Below are positions 44,646 to 54,120 of a stretch of DNA of 64,000 bases, piece after piece (the first letter of the stretch is position 1; each line of letters begins with the position of its first letter). The translations under genes and the position numbers were made by a program. The stretch is taken from assembly GCF_000800455.1 (NCBI RefSeq), contig NZ_CP007456.1:868001-932000 (forward strand). The letters run 5' to 3'. The stretch is from Bifidobacterium catenulatum PV20-2 (lineage in GTDB: Bacteria > Actinomycetota > Actinomycetes > Actinomycetales > Bifidobacteriaceae). The notes below the pieces were generated by a model, which was not told the origin of the DNA, searched no databases, and saw nothing but the letters and a program-made list of their open reading frames with translations.

Positions 44646-46082
44646 CTACTGTTCGGCAAGCGTGCCTACAGTGCCTGCCTTGTGGGTGCCTTTGGCCAGC
44701 TCGGAGAACAATTCGAGATTCTTCTCCTCATCCAGCAGCACGCTGGAGCCAACGCCATCAACGTAATAGTCGGGGTCGGTCCAGTAGACGCTTCCCGAAA
44801 TGCCTTGGTCTCCAGAAGCGCTTTTGAAGGCCAAGGCCATGCGCATCAGCGATGAGGTCGAAGCTTTCTCATCCACGGTCACGGAGCTTAACGCCGCTTC
44901 CGCGACTTTCTTGACCTTGCCGAAGTTCAGAAGCGTATTCTTGGATGCGCCTTTTTTCACTATGGCGTTGATGACCTGGCGCTGACGGGCTGCACGACCG
45001 AAATCACCTTGCGCGTCGGCGTAACGCATACGAGAGAACGCAAGTGCGGTGGTGCCGTCGGCAGTATGGCAACCGGCAGTCCAGTTCAGTTGGGAGTACG
45101 GGTCATCCACGTCTTGGTCGTAGCACAATTCGACGCCGCCAAGGGCGTCGACCACTTTGACAAGGCCGCCGAACTGCACCATGGTAACATGGTTGATTTT
45201 CTGCCCTGTGATGTCTTCAACCTCATTGACCAGCTGTTTTCCGCTATACAGTTGCGCGACCGCATTGATTTTCATATAGCTTTGGTCGATTTCCACCAAA
45301 GAATCACGCGGAATGGAAATCAGTGAGGATGGGCCGGATTTCGGCTTGGTGAGTACGAGAATGGTGTCTGTTCTGAAACCGGTCACGTCTCCCGCATCGC
45401 CAATGGTGCCTTCGCGCTCATCGGAACCGAGGATCAGCCAACTTTCACCGGCGGTATCGGCTTTGTCGGTCAGCCAGGACTGTTTGTTGAGCTGCCCGTC
45501 CACCCAATTCCATGAGGAGAATATCGACAATCCCAAAGTGAGGATTATGGCAAGGAAGATGATCAGAATAGTTCTTCCCACATGTCGCTTTCCATGCGGT
45601 CGAGTGGCTTTTTTTGCGACGGATTGCAATGCCAATGCGCCGGAGCCAGCCATGTTTTGGCTTGGGGTGCCTTGTTTGGTCATTCGTGGCGTGTTTGCTG
45701 ATATGGAGGAGGAGCCTCGTACCTGTTGTGCCGCACGTTTCGGATTATGCGGTGCTGAAGCAGGTGCGAATGATGTGGGAGAGGACGTGGCCGGTTTGCG
45801 TGTTCCGTTGGCGGAACGTGCGGCAGGACGGAAGCTTTGCGGTATGCCCGACGAAGCTGCGGATGGCGCTGCGGAAGGTGATTGCGTGGATCGTCTGGCC
45901 GAATGCGAAGCACTCGAACGGGCCGGTTGCGAGGCAGGAGAAAAGCTCGGAATCGATTGGGAACCGGATTTCGGAGGAACCGGGGATTTATGAGGTTGTG
46001 GTTCCGTCTTCTTCCGTCCTGCGGACGGGATGAAGCTCGGTGGTACGGACATGGGGTCCTTGCCGCCGTTTTCTTCACTCAT
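44646..46082 (-). CDS. LytR-CpsA-Psr family cell-wall ligase
   Basis: A 478-residue LCP protein. A long Pro/Ser-rich cytoplasmic region (~1-165) precedes a single membrane helix (~175-195, TILIIFLAIILTLGLSI). The extracellular LCP domain (~225-425) has LILGSDEREGTIGDAGDVTG, RTDTILVLTKP and SLISIPRDSLVEI. These enzymes attach lipid-linked glycopolymers to peptidoglycan. GGAGG lies eight bases before ATG 46082; the frame runs further back. The upstream neighbour is another LCP gene. The disordered N-terminus is unusually long and may bind division or elongation proteins (inference). Confidence 0.9.
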   Translation of the reverse strand: MSEENGGKDPMSVPPSFIPSAGRKKTEPQPHKSPVPPKSGSQSIPSFSPASQPARSSASHSARRSTQSPSAAPSAASSGIPQSFRPAARSANGTRKPATSSPTSFAPASAPHNPKRAAQQVRGSSSISANTPRMTKQGTPSQNMAGSGALALQSVAKKATRPHGKRHVGRTILIIFLAIILTLGLSIFSSWNWVDGQLNKQSWLTDKADTAGESWLILGSDEREGTIGDAGDVTGFRTDTILVLTKPKSGPSSLISIPRDSLVEIDQSYMKINAVAQLYSGKQLVNEVEDITGQKINHVTMVQFGGLVKVVDALGGVELCYDQDVDDPYSQLNWTAGCHTADGTTALAFSRMRYADAQGDFGRAARQRQVINAIVKKGASKNTLLNFGKVKKVAEAALSSVTVDEKASTSSLMRMALAFKSASGDQGISGSVYWTDPDYYVDGVGSSVLLDEEKNLELFSELAKGTHKAGTVGTLAEQ

Positions 46083-46102
46083 ATAAATATCCTCCAAAAA
46101 GA

Positions 46103-46142
46103 AATCCGTTCCTACACCATTTACACCGTGTAGGAACGGATT
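46103..46142 (-). terminator. Terminator between the two LCP genes
   Basis: Perfect 15-base arms (46103-46117, 46128-46142) with a 10-base loop; on the minus strand TTTCTTTTT follows. The T-run runs straight into the GGAGG site of the downstream LCP gene, so termination and translation signals abut. Confidence 0.85.
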
Positions 46143-46155
46143 CGGTGAAAGCGGT

Positions 46156-47562
46156 CTAGTTCTTTGCGGGAACGGCACAAACCGTCGCGTTGAGGTAACG
46201 GTCGGCAAGTCCGATGTACTGCCCGGTAAGAGCGTCATGGATGGAACCATCTTCAGGGTCGACCGTGCCGCCGGTGTTCGGATCGATCAGCGTGCCATCC
46301 GCCTGCGTGATCAGACCAGTGACTGGATCGGGTGTTGGCGCGGCTTCCTGGGAACCCGTGTTGTCGGTGCCTTCAGCCGAATTATCGGTGGAATCGCCGG
46401 AATTGTCTGCGTTGCCGGCATCAGTGTTCGCATCGGACTCATCAGAACCATAAATCGGCTTGTCCGCGCGCATCTTCTCCCAAAGCGTCTCTGCCTCATC
46501 GGCCCAGACCGAACGGTTCGGATCCGACGGCGCGGACACCACTGGAACGGTCTGCGAATACAGGTTGGACAGATTGAAATCCTTGAGGCTCATGGCGAGA
46601 CCTGCAAGTGCGGCAGTGTCGGCCATGCCTTGCGAAATATACAGTGATTGCAACGCCGATTTCGCCAGCTGGTATAGCTGTGCGGTATCGGTGAAAAGAT
46701 TCTTGCTGAGCGCCTCGTTCATCAACTGTTTGATGAGGTATTGCTGTCTGGTCGTGCGCGACGTGTCGGAACCATCTCCCAAACCATGGCGGGTTCGCGC
46801 GTACTGCGTCGCCTGATATCCGTCCAGATGGTGCAGCCCCTTGGTGAGCTGCAGGCTGGTGTAGGGATCGTCGACATCCTGCGGGATGCACAGGTCGACG
46901 CCTCCCACGGCGTTGATCATCTTGACCAAACCTGCGAAATCCACGACGATGAAGTTCTGAATGTTCAATCCGGTGAGACTGTTCACTGCATTCAACGTGC
47001 AGCTTGCGGCCGAAGCGAGATCACCGCCGGTCTGATATGCGTTTGCGAAAATCGAATTGAACATCACATTGTATTGCGCGGGAATCGTACCATTGGTTGT
47101 CTCGCACTGAGGCACATCCACCAAGGAATCGCGCGGAATGGAAACCAGGTTGATTTTGGTGCGGTCCGCGGAAATCTGCGCCACCATCGTGGTGTCAGCC
47201 TGATGGTTGCCTACCACATCGTCGAAATTGCCTCCGACGGACTGGTTTTCCTCGCCGTCGCGGGAATCCTGCCCGATGAGTACGAATTCGATGGGCTTGC
47301 CGGAATTTGGGTCGATGATTGATGCGTTGGCGTCAAGTGAACCTTGGCCGATAATCTCCACTGAATGGTTCTTGATGATGCCATTCACATCCAGCCATGT
47401 CGCGGCTGCCGCGGTTCCCGAGAACACCAGCATCGCCGCGATGACCGAAGCGACTATCGTTCTCGCGCGATGCTGCACTCGATAGCCAAGGCTGTGACGC
47501 GGCTGTGCGTCTCGCAGTCCATTGACGTTAGGAAGCTTATCGCCGGCTGGTGATGTGGTCAC
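46156..47562 (-). CDS. LytR-CpsA-Psr family cell-wall ligase, second copy
   Basis: A 468-residue LCP protein. One membrane helix (~34-56, RTIVASVIAAMLVFSGTAAA) is followed by an LCP domain (~90-340) with IEFVLIGQDSRDGEENQSVG, QADTTMVAQIS, NLVSIPRDSLVDVPQC and AGLVKMINAVGGVDLC. The C-terminal ~100 residues are low-complexity, rich in Asp, Asn, Ser and Gly, and end near LADRYLNATVCAVPAKN. The start is a GTG at 47562 with AGGAAGG seven bases upstream. A perfect -10 hexamer TATAAT lies on the minus strand at 47646-47641. It is divergent from the whiB2-like gene. Confidence 0.9.
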   Translation of the reverse strand: MTTSPAGDKLPNVNGLRDAQPRHSLGYRVQHRARTIVASVIAAMLVFSGTAAAATWLDVNGIIKNHSVEIIGQGSLDANASIIDPNSGKPIEFVLIGQDSRDGEENQSVGGNFDDVVGNHQADTTMVAQISADRTKINLVSIPRDSLVDVPQCETTNGTIPAQYNVMFNSIFANAYQTGGDLASAASCTLNAVNSLTGLNIQNFIVVDFAGLVKMINAVGGVDLCIPQDVDDPYTSLQLTKGLHHLDGYQATQYARTRHGLGDGSDTSRTTRQQYLIKQLMNEALSKNLFTDTAQLYQLAKSALQSLYISQGMADTAALAGLAMSLKDFNLSNLYSQTVPVVSAPSDPNRSVWADEAETLWEKMRADKPIYGSDESDANTDAGNADNSGDSTDNSAEGTDNTGSQEAAPTPDPVTGLITQADGTLIDPNTGGTVDPEDGSIHDALTGQYIGLADRYLNATVCAVPAKN

Positions 47563-47750
47563 GGTATCGCCTTCCTGTTTATACAAAAGATCACGCCATA
47601 TCTCAACGCGTTCTAGAACATACCACAATGCTGTTATGGGATTATAGAGATGTTCCCCGATTTTCGCTGATTCTGCTTCAGACCCCCGTCACCTTTGTCG
47701 TTCCTTATACCACATTTTTCTTGAATCAAGGTTATTGACACGGCGGAAAC

Positions 47751-47779
47751 TTGACAAAAAGAAATTGCATGTGTGTAAT
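47751..47779 (+). promoter_or_regulatory. Putative promoter of the whiB2-like gene
   Basis: TTGACA (47751-47756) and TGTAAT (47774-47779) are 17 bases apart, 45 bases before the start at 47824. A further TTGACA at 47735-47740 has no good -10 partner. Confidence 0.6.
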
Positions 47780-47823
47780 TTAACACGACCAAAGTGCGCA
47801 TACGTATAGATAGGGGAGGACGC

Positions 47824-48123
47824 ATGTGGGGCGTGATTGATGAGTCCTCCGACAATCCGCTTGCGGAGTTGTGGGGTCTGTTCAAGCGCGATGACGATGT
47901 TTCCTGGCAGCATAGGGCCTTATGCTCCCAAACCGACCCGGAGGCGTTCTTCCCCGAAAAGGGCGGTTCCACTAGGGACGCCAAACGCGTGTGCGCCCAA
48001 TGCGAGGTTCGTGAACAGTGCCTGAAATGGGCCATCGAACACGATGAGCGATTCGGTATTTGGGGTGGTTTGAGCGAACGCGAGCGTCGTCGTTACAAGA
48101 AGGAACACAAGGAACGGGCATGA
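47824..48123 (+). CDS. WhiB-family iron-sulfur regulator, WhiB2-like
   Basis: A 99-residue Wbl protein. Cluster cysteines are Cys34, Cys57, Cys60 and Cys66, followed by FGIWGG and a basic tail (SERERRRYKKEHKERA). WhiB2/WhmD proteins control septation and cell division in Actinobacteria. GGGGAGG lies six bases before the ATG at 47824; the frame is open to 47794. It stands between LCP genes and the glycosyltransferase/DUF5719 pair, the order known around mycobacterial whiB2, which supports the subtype call. Confidence 0.9.
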   Translation: MWGVIDESSDNPLAELWGLFKRDDDVSWQHRALCSQTDPEAFFPEKGGSTRDAKRVCAQCEVREQCLKWAIEHDERFGIWGGLSERERRRYKKEHKERA

Positions 48124-48156
48124 CGTACGGCATACCCCGTGCGTACACTTGAAATT

Positions 48157-51100
48157 ATGAATTCTAATGCCAGCAGCGATATTCAGGGAATCGTGACCGA
48201 TCTGCTCAACAGCAGGCCGTACTCTCACCGGCAGGATGCCGATCCGTCCGTGGCTGCGGTGATCACCGCGCAAAGCGATTTACGCTTTTTCCCTGCCACC
48301 TTTGCGGCGGTGCTCGCACAGAGTGTGCTTCCGGGCACCATCATCGTTGCGGATTGCACCAATCAGGTTGAGCAGCCCATGCAGATGACGTTTGACGTCA
48401 TTCCGTCGCCGGCTGGCGTGCTTACGGAAGTTCCTGAAAGCAAAACCGTACGTGTCATTCTGGTAGGGGTGAAAGGGGCGACGTCATTCACGAACGCCGT
48501 GTCTCGCGCGATGCGTCAGCTCGATCTTGACGCCCAGATTAGCGCACTGTGGACTTTGCACGACGACTCCAGGCCGGCCGACGAGTCGTGCCTCGAATCA
48601 TTGCTTGATGCTTGGAGAAACACGCCGACGGCGTCTTTGCTCGGCGCGAAACAGCTGGATTGGCAGGCGAAAAGTCTGCATAACGTCGGTCTGTATGCGG
48701 GGCACCACAATCTCGTGTCTTTGGTGGTGGATGGGGAACCCGATCAAGAACAGTATGATGGCCGGCAGGATATGCTGGCAGTCTCGCTTTCCGGCGCGTT
48801 GGTTCCATTGGCCACCTTGCGAACGTGGAAGGGCGCTGATTCCTGGTTTGGTACCTTCGCAGAGTCCACGGATCTATGCCGGCGCATCTGTCTGGGCGGA
48901 GGTCGTGTGGTGGTAGTGCCGCAGGCTCGGATTGCCCATAGGAGAGCACGGTTCGAAGGCGTACGCTCCAAAAGTGGCCAGCAGGTCGAAGACGAGGATG
49001 GTCGCATCGATCCATATCTCGCGAAGCGTGATGCGAATACGAAATATGCGTACACGGATGTGCACCGTTCCTGGTGGCCTTTGCTGTGGATCTGGTCGAT
49101 TATCAAGGCGCTGGGCTTGTCCGTGCTCTGCCTCACCCGTAAGCAGCCGTACCATGCCTGTTGCGAGCTAGCTTTGCCGTGGCGTTCGCTGCTTTACCTG
49201 CCGGGCGCATGGCGTGCTCGCGCCAGGCTGCGCGAGCAAAGCAAGGTTTCCCTGAAATCATTGTCGGCATTACAGGCGAGCCGTCAACAAATCAAACAAT
49301 GGAACGATCGCAAGCGAGCCTTCCTCGACCAGCGTGGCACGGTGATTCTTAGCCCCCTCGCTAAAGTGCATCTGCGCAAAAGGCTGATGCGCAGGTGGGG
49401 ATTTGCCCTCACTTCTGCGTTGATCGCGTTCGCTTGGATCGTCTTCCTGTATTGGAATGTGTTCCGTAGCGTGTTCTCCGGCGCATCGATGTATTCGCAT
49501 ACATTGTTGCCGACCGACGCAAGCTTTGCCCAGCTGGTCCGTGCCGCCACTACGTCGTGGGCATATACCGCGGGAACTGGAGTCAGCGCGCCGAGTGCGC
49601 CATGGCTGTTGGTGCTTATGGTGGTTTCCGTGTTCACTGCAGGGCATGTGGCGACCGCCGTCGCTGTGGTGTTTTTCCTGTCCGCGCCATTGATGGTGCT
49701 GTCGTTCTGGGCTTTGGCTGGAATATTCACCCGCTCTGACACGGTACGTTGCGTGACCTCATTGGCATGGTTCGCCATAGCGTTGTCAATGAGCGTATAT
49801 AACGATGCTGATGTGGCGATGATGACGGTTATGGTGTTCCTCCCCGCGGCTTTCGCGTTCTCTTTCCGAGCTGTGGGCATGTATCGAACGGAGGATTTGC
49901 TCAAGCCTCAGGCTTCCGTGCAGGCCGCCGCTCTTGCCGCGTTATGCTTCATTCCCGTTGTGGCCGCCGAACCGCAATTGTTACTGCCGTTGATGTTGTC
50001 GTTCCTTGTGTTCCTTATTCTTGTGCGCTCCCATAGAACGACTTTGCTGTTGATTCCGCTGCCGGCTGCGTTCGTATGCGCGCCGACGTTGGTCAATGCG
50101 GTTCGCTACGCGGGAGCTGGCACCTGGCGTCAGATTTTCGGTAGCGTGATGTTGCCGTCGTCGGCGCATGATGGGCGTCCGATGATCGTCAATCTTTCGG
50201 ATATCGTTTCCCGCGCGTTCGGCGTCACCCTATCAGATGAGGCATGGCAGTATGCGGCTGTGGCGGTATTGGCCTTGGCTGTGCTTCTCGCCGCGGTGTC
50301 GCTGTTCCTGCCTTTTGTGCTTCGTGTGTCGCGCATGATGTGGGTTGTGTCGGTTGCGGGCTTGGCCACTTCGCTGCTTTCCGCTGCAGTCGTGGTTGCG
50401 GTCGACTCCGATGGAGCCGTGGCTGGTTCCGTGCTTCCAGGTGTTTCGTTCACGATGATGGGATTGCTGTCTTGCGTGTGCATGGTCGCCGGTAGCGCGG
50501 TGCAACGATTCGTCATGCTGTGGCGGCGGCCCGCCGGTGATGTTGGGATTGAGGAGCATGGATCCTCTGAGGGCATTATTGCCGGTCGTGCCGTGCGAAT
50601 CGTGCTGGTCGTCTTGATTGCCGCATCTGTTGTAGCGAGTGCTGGTTTCGATTTCATCACGCGAGATCATGACACGGTCGCTGCCAGCGATTCGGGACTG
50701 CCTATTGTCGCTTCCGACTTTCTTGCGCAGGATGAGGCGAGGCGTGTGCTTGCCGTACGTGCGGATAGCACAGGTTCCATCAGCTACAGTGTGATGCGCA
50801 CCCGTCGAGGTGATTTGATTGACGGTTCTCCGGCGCAGCGCGTCGAAGTGGCTTTCGGTCGTTCCGATGATGCGAGCAAGGCGATTGCGAAGGACTGTGC
50901 TCAGCTATTGTCGAATGCTGATTCCGATGCCGTCACTGATCTGAGCGAATTGGGCTTCGGCGGCATCTATGTGGTGCGTTCCGGTGATGACAAGGCACAA
51001 AGGCAGATATCCGACCAGTTGAGTTCCAATATCAGCGCTTCCGATGGTACGCAGAACGTTGTGAGCACCGATGCGGGGACGTACTATCGCCTTACCATTC

Positions 51101-51258
51101 AAGACACAGCCAAGCAACATATCGACCGCAAGGGGTATCGCCAGGCTGAGTCGAGCGTTTGGCGCCAGGCATGGCTGTGGTGCATGGGAGTTGTTATTGC
51201 TGCGTACTGCTTGGTTGCGTTTCCGCGCATGAGGCGTCAGGGTCAGGAGGAAGCATGA
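48157..51258 (+). CDS. Large membrane glycosyltransferase (GT2 domain plus multispan region)
   Basis: About 1033 residues. The N-terminal ~320 residues form a GT2 family fold, with PSVAAVITAQSDLRFFPATF, the acidic DDSRP motif in LWTLHDDSRPADESCLES and the later SWFGTFAESTDLCRRICLGG. The remaining part has about a dozen membrane helices up to ~830 and an extracellular tail. It likely transfers sugar to a lipid-linked wall polysaccharide. ATG at 48157 was chosen; GTG at 48139 is also possible, and neither has a clear ribosome-binding site. It overlaps the DUF5719 gene by four bases. Sugar donor and acceptor are unknown. Confidence 0.85.
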   Translation: MNSNASSDIQGIVTDLLNSRPYSHRQDADPSVAAVITAQSDLRFFPATFAAVLAQSVLPGTIIVADCTNQVEQPMQMTFDVIPSPAGVLTEVPESKTVRVILVGVKGATSFTNAVSRAMRQLDLDAQISALWTLHDDSRPADESCLESLLDAWRNTPTASLLGAKQLDWQAKSLHNVGLYAGHHNLVSLVVDGEPDQEQYDGRQDMLAVSLSGALVPLATLRTWKGADSWFGTFAESTDLCRRICLGGGRVVVVPQARIAHRRARFEGVRSKSGQQVEDEDGRIDPYLAKRDANTKYAYTDVHRSWWPLLWIWSIIKALGLSVLCLTRKQPYHACCELALPWRSLLYLPGAWRARARLREQSKVSLKSLSALQASRQQIKQWNDRKRAFLDQRGTVILSPLAKVHLRKRLMRRWGFALTSALIAFAWIVFLYWNVFRSVFSGASMYSHTLLPTDASFAQLVRAATTSWAYTAGTGVSAPSAPWLLVLMVVSVFTAGHVATAVAVVFFLSAPLMVLSFWALAGIFTRSDTVRCVTSLAWFAIALSMSVYNDADVAMMTVMVFLPAAFAFSFRAVGMYRTEDLLKPQASVQAAALAALCFIPVVAAEPQLLLPLMLSFLVFLILVRSHRTTLLLIPLPAAFVCAPTLVNAVRYAGAGTWRQIFGSVMLPSSAHDGRPMIVNLSDIVSRAFGVTLSDEAWQYAAVAVLALAVLLAAVSLFLPFVLRVSRMMWVVSVAGLATSLLSAAVVVAVDSDGAVAGSVLPGVSFTMMGLLSCVCMVAGSAVQRFVMLWRRPAGDVGIEEHGSSEGIIAGRAVRIVLVVLIAASVVASAGFDFITRDHDTVAASDSGLPIVASDFLAQDEARRVLAVRADSTGSISYSVMRTRRGDLIDGSPAQRVEVAFGRSDDASKAIAKDCAQLLSNADSDAVTDLSELGFGGIYVVRSGDDKAQRQISDQLSSNISASDGTQNVVSTDAGTYYRLTIQDTAKQHIDRKGYRQAESSVWRQAWLWCMGVVIAAYCLVAFPRMRRQGQEEA

Positions 51259-52787
51259 GTAAGCATTCCCGTTCCAAAACGGTTTGGCGTGTGACGCTGG
51301 CAGTTGTGTCGGTGCTGGTCATCGTCGCATTGGTGGCTGTGTCTGCGGTATATCGTCCGACATGGATTCATGCCGATTCGCCGGCGACGCAACGCTCGTC
51401 CGTGTCTCGTACGGTCAGCCCCCGCCAGCTGGAAACGTATTGCCCTGCGCGAATGACGATTGCCGATACCGATGCGTATGGTGATAGCGAATATCAGGCG
51501 TCCAACGGCAATATCGCATCGTCGGCGCGTTACACGGCATTCGGCGCGGTGTTCCATTCCTCCGTAGGACTTCTTGGCGCTGATGAGACCACTTCGGCGT
51601 TGGTACTGAACAAGGATGATGAGGGATCGGACGATGATGTTTTTATTGCGTCCGGTACCGTCGATGACGGTTCCCAGTTGCAGGACACCCGTTTGTTGTC
51701 GGCTTCCGATGGAACGGGAGCGGCTTCCTCGATAATGTCTTGGGCCACTGATGGAGATTTGAAAGGCGTTTCCGCGGCTTCCTGCGTCACACCGGCTTTG
51801 AAGCAGTCGTTGATGGTGCCGGGCACCAAAACAGGCATGACCCAGCAACTGATTGTGGCCAATCCTTCAGCCAAAGCCACATCAGTGAACATCAAGGTCT
51901 GGGGATCCGACAAAGCCGGTGCCTTGGCGTTGTCTACAGGTTCGACGTTGACGGTGGGAGCGGGCAAGGAATCCATATTGAACCTTGCCGCGGCGGCTTC
52001 CGAACAGGACGCCTTGTATGTCACCGTGTCCAGTGCGGATACTCCGGTCGCTGCCGTGGTCCGCACGATAGCAATGGACGGTCTGACTTCAAAAGGTTCG
52101 GATTATGCGGTCCCCAACAATGCTTCAGCGAAGGCGCTGGCGATTAACGGACTGTCGGAAGGCGACACCGTCAATCTGTATGTGTATCCGTCCCGGCAGT
52201 CCGACGTCACGGTATCTTGGACGGACGGAACGGGAACGAAGAACACCAATCAACAGACGCTTGAGGCGAATCGTGTTTCAGTCATCGACTTGGGTTCCGT
52301 TCCCAAGTCAGCAACCGGCCTCACCATCAGCGCCACCGAGCCGGTAACGGCTGCTGCAAAAGTCACCAATGATGGAGACGGCGATCAGGCTGATTTTGCT
52401 TTGGTCAATGCCTCGGTGCCAATGAACGTCTCCGCCATGGCCGTTCCCGACCATGCCACGGCGCAAGTGAACGTCACCAACACAGCGGACGGCGATCGCA
52501 CGGCTACATTGACGTCATATAACGGAGATGGCGATATTGTGGATCAAAATGACCTTACCATCCAAGCCGGCGCTTCGACTACGGTTGAATTGGCGGATAT
52601 CAATGATGGAGACGTGGCCGCGGTCAGTCTCGCCGATCCGGATCAATCCATGGTGTGGAACATCCGCGTAAGCCAGAAGGACGTTTCGGATGCAAAGCTG
52701 GCCGGAGTGTCCATTATCGGCGCAACTGATCTGAAGGAAGCCCGCGAACAGGTGTGGTCCAATCAGAACATGACCATCGTGCGCTGA
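51255..52787 (+). CDS. DUF5719 family secreted/membrane-anchored protein
   Basis: A 510-residue protein with one N-terminal membrane helix (~10-32) and an extracellular beta-rich region, DUF5719 family, function unknown. It contains Ig-like repeats such as ASCVTPALKQSLMVPGTKTG, TQQLIVANPSAKATSVNIKV and AQVNVTNTADGDRTATLTSY. The start at 51255 has AGGAGG upstream and overlaps the glycosyltransferase stop. The conserved pairing with a GT in Actinobacteria, next to whiB2 and LCP genes, suggests a helper role in wall-polysaccharide assembly; that is inference. Confidence 0.85.
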   Translation: MSKHSRSKTVWRVTLAVVSVLVIVALVAVSAVYRPTWIHADSPATQRSSVSRTVSPRQLETYCPARMTIADTDAYGDSEYQASNGNIASSARYTAFGAVFHSSVGLLGADETTSALVLNKDDEGSDDDVFIASGTVDDGSQLQDTRLLSASDGTGAASSIMSWATDGDLKGVSAASCVTPALKQSLMVPGTKTGMTQQLIVANPSAKATSVNIKVWGSDKAGALALSTGSTLTVGAGKESILNLAAAASEQDALYVTVSSADTPVAAVVRTIAMDGLTSKGSDYAVPNNASAKALAINGLSEGDTVNLYVYPSRQSDVTVSWTDGTGTKNTNQQTLEANRVSVIDLGSVPKSATGLTISATEPVTAAAKVTNDGDGDQADFALVNASVPMNVSAMAVPDHATAQVNVTNTADGDRTATLTSYNGDGDIVDQNDLTIQAGASTTVELADINDGDVAAVSLADPDQSMVWNIRVSQKDVSDAKLAGVSIIGATDLKEAREQVWSNQNMTIVR

Positions 52788-53216
52788 TCACATACCCCAA
52801 TCCGGGTCGATCTCCTCAGGACGGCGCCCATACAGTTCCGCAAGACGCAACACCACTTCGTCTCGAATCGCGAACTGAAGATCCATGCGGCTGCGCGCAT
52901 GCGACTGCAAAGGCATGCGGTACAGCACTATGCGCGGCGGTATGCCATGCTCGGCAGGAAACGACTGCGATCCCAAACGCGGGGTGGCCTCCCAAGGCGC
53001 CGGGTCGGATGGCGGTACATCCTCGACAGCAAACTGCACCGGCGCCACCAGTTCCGGCCACGCATCGTTGAGCCTGCGGATCTGCGCCACCAGCATATCG
53101 TCGAACATGCCGCTTCTTGTGCGATACCGTGGAAGTCTCGTGCCGAACATCGGCGTTCTCGTTCCACGACCATGACGATTTCTATACACGGTTGATTCCC
53201 AAGGCAATTGATACAT
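52788..53216 (-). CDS. Metallopeptidase-family-like protein lacking HExxH
   Basis: A 142-residue protein (146 if the ATG at 53228 is used) resembling the small zincin-like metallopeptidase family (PF06262-type, Rv3259-like). It has RIVLYRMPLQSHAR and the following helix, which in enzymes would hold HExxH. Here that position reads RDEVVLRLAELYGRRPEE, so the zinc ligands are missing and it is probably not a peptidase. Convergent with DUF5719, directly adjacent. Mycobacterial synteny (Rv3259 beside whiB2) supports the family call. AGAGG lies very close to the ATG at 53216, so the start is uncertain. Confidence 0.65.
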   Translation of the reverse strand: MYQLPWESTVYRNRHGRGTRTPMFGTRLPRYRTRSGMFDDMLVAQIRRLNDAWPELVAPVQFAVEDVPPSDPAPWEATPRLGSQSFPAEHGIPPRIVLYRMPLQSHARSRMDLQFAIRDEVVLRLAELYGRRPEEIDPDWGM

Positions 53217-53293
53217 GACCTCTACCATATCAGTGCTTTGCGCGAATCATGCGATACCATATTGTTCATTGCACCGACATAGGAGGAACGATC

Positions 53294-54100
53294 ATGGCGG
53301 ATATTTCCGTGCCCTGTTGGAATGACGTGAATATCGATGATTTGTGCGCTGGGACACGACTTATCGCCTTCGATCTTGACAATACACTGGCAAGATCGAA
53401 AAAACCGATGAAGGACGATATGGCCGAATGCTTCTCCGCATTGACCTCACTGATCGACGTCGCGGTGATTACCGGAGGCAAGTACGCGTTGCTGAAAAGC
53501 CAGGTGGTGGAACGGCTGACAGGGCAGGCAAACCGGGCGAATCTGCATCTTATGCCGACCAGCGGCACGCGATACTATCGTTGGGATGGTGCGAATTGGA
53601 TGCAGGTCTTCGCCCACGACCTCAGTGAAGAGGATCGTGTGAAAGCCTACGAATCGTTGGAACGCAATGCACGCGAGCAGAACATATGGCTCACCCATGT
53701 TTGGGGCGAGCGCATCGAAAATCGCGGCAGCCAGATCACGTTCTCTGCATTGGGGCAGCTTGCACCCATTGAGGCCAAGGAGGCATGGGATCCGACCAAC
53801 GAGAAGAAGAATCGTTTGGCACGGGCCGTCGCTGCCGATTTACCGCATCTTGAGGTGCGTACGGGTGGAGCCAGCAGCGTTGATATTTCCGAAAAAAATG
53901 TCGACAAGTCGTTTGCAGTCCGGGAATTGGCCGATATTCTTGGCATCGAGGTGGACCAGATCGTATTCGTAGGGGACCGTATGGATCCCGATGGCAATGA
54001 TTACCCTGCGGCTCGGGCCGGCACCAGGGCGGTGAAGGTCACCTGCCCAAACGATACCGTGAAACTGTGCGGTGGAATCATCGCCAGTCTGTCACGGTAG
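53294..54100 (+). CDS. HAD-superfamily phosphatase, Cof-like
   Basis: A 268-residue HAD hydrolase. Motif I is AFDLDNTLARSKKP (Asp27 and Asp29), motif II VAVITGGKYALLKSQ, and motif IV VFVGDRMDPDGNDYPA. A small cap of the IIB type is inserted at ~90-190 (TRYYRWDGANWMQVF). This is the subgroup related to eukaryotic phosphomannomutase and sucrose phosphatase, so a sugar-phosphate substrate is plausible. The start at 53294 has AGGAGGA eight bases upstream; the frame begins at 53249. In mycobacteria a phosphomannomutase lies near whiB2, which fits this location. Confidence 0.85.
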   Translation: MADISVPCWNDVNIDDLCAGTRLIAFDLDNTLARSKKPMKDDMAECFSALTSLIDVAVITGGKYALLKSQVVERLTGQANRANLHLMPTSGTRYYRWDGANWMQVFAHDLSEEDRVKAYESLERNAREQNIWLTHVWGERIENRGSQITFSALGQLAPIEAKEAWDPTNEKKNRLARAVAADLPHLEVRTGGASSVDISEKNVDKSFAVRELADILGIEVDQIVFVGDRMDPDGNDYPAARAGTRAVKVTCPNDTVKLCGGIIASLSR

Positions 54101-54120
54101 AAACGAATGGAAGTCTGCGC

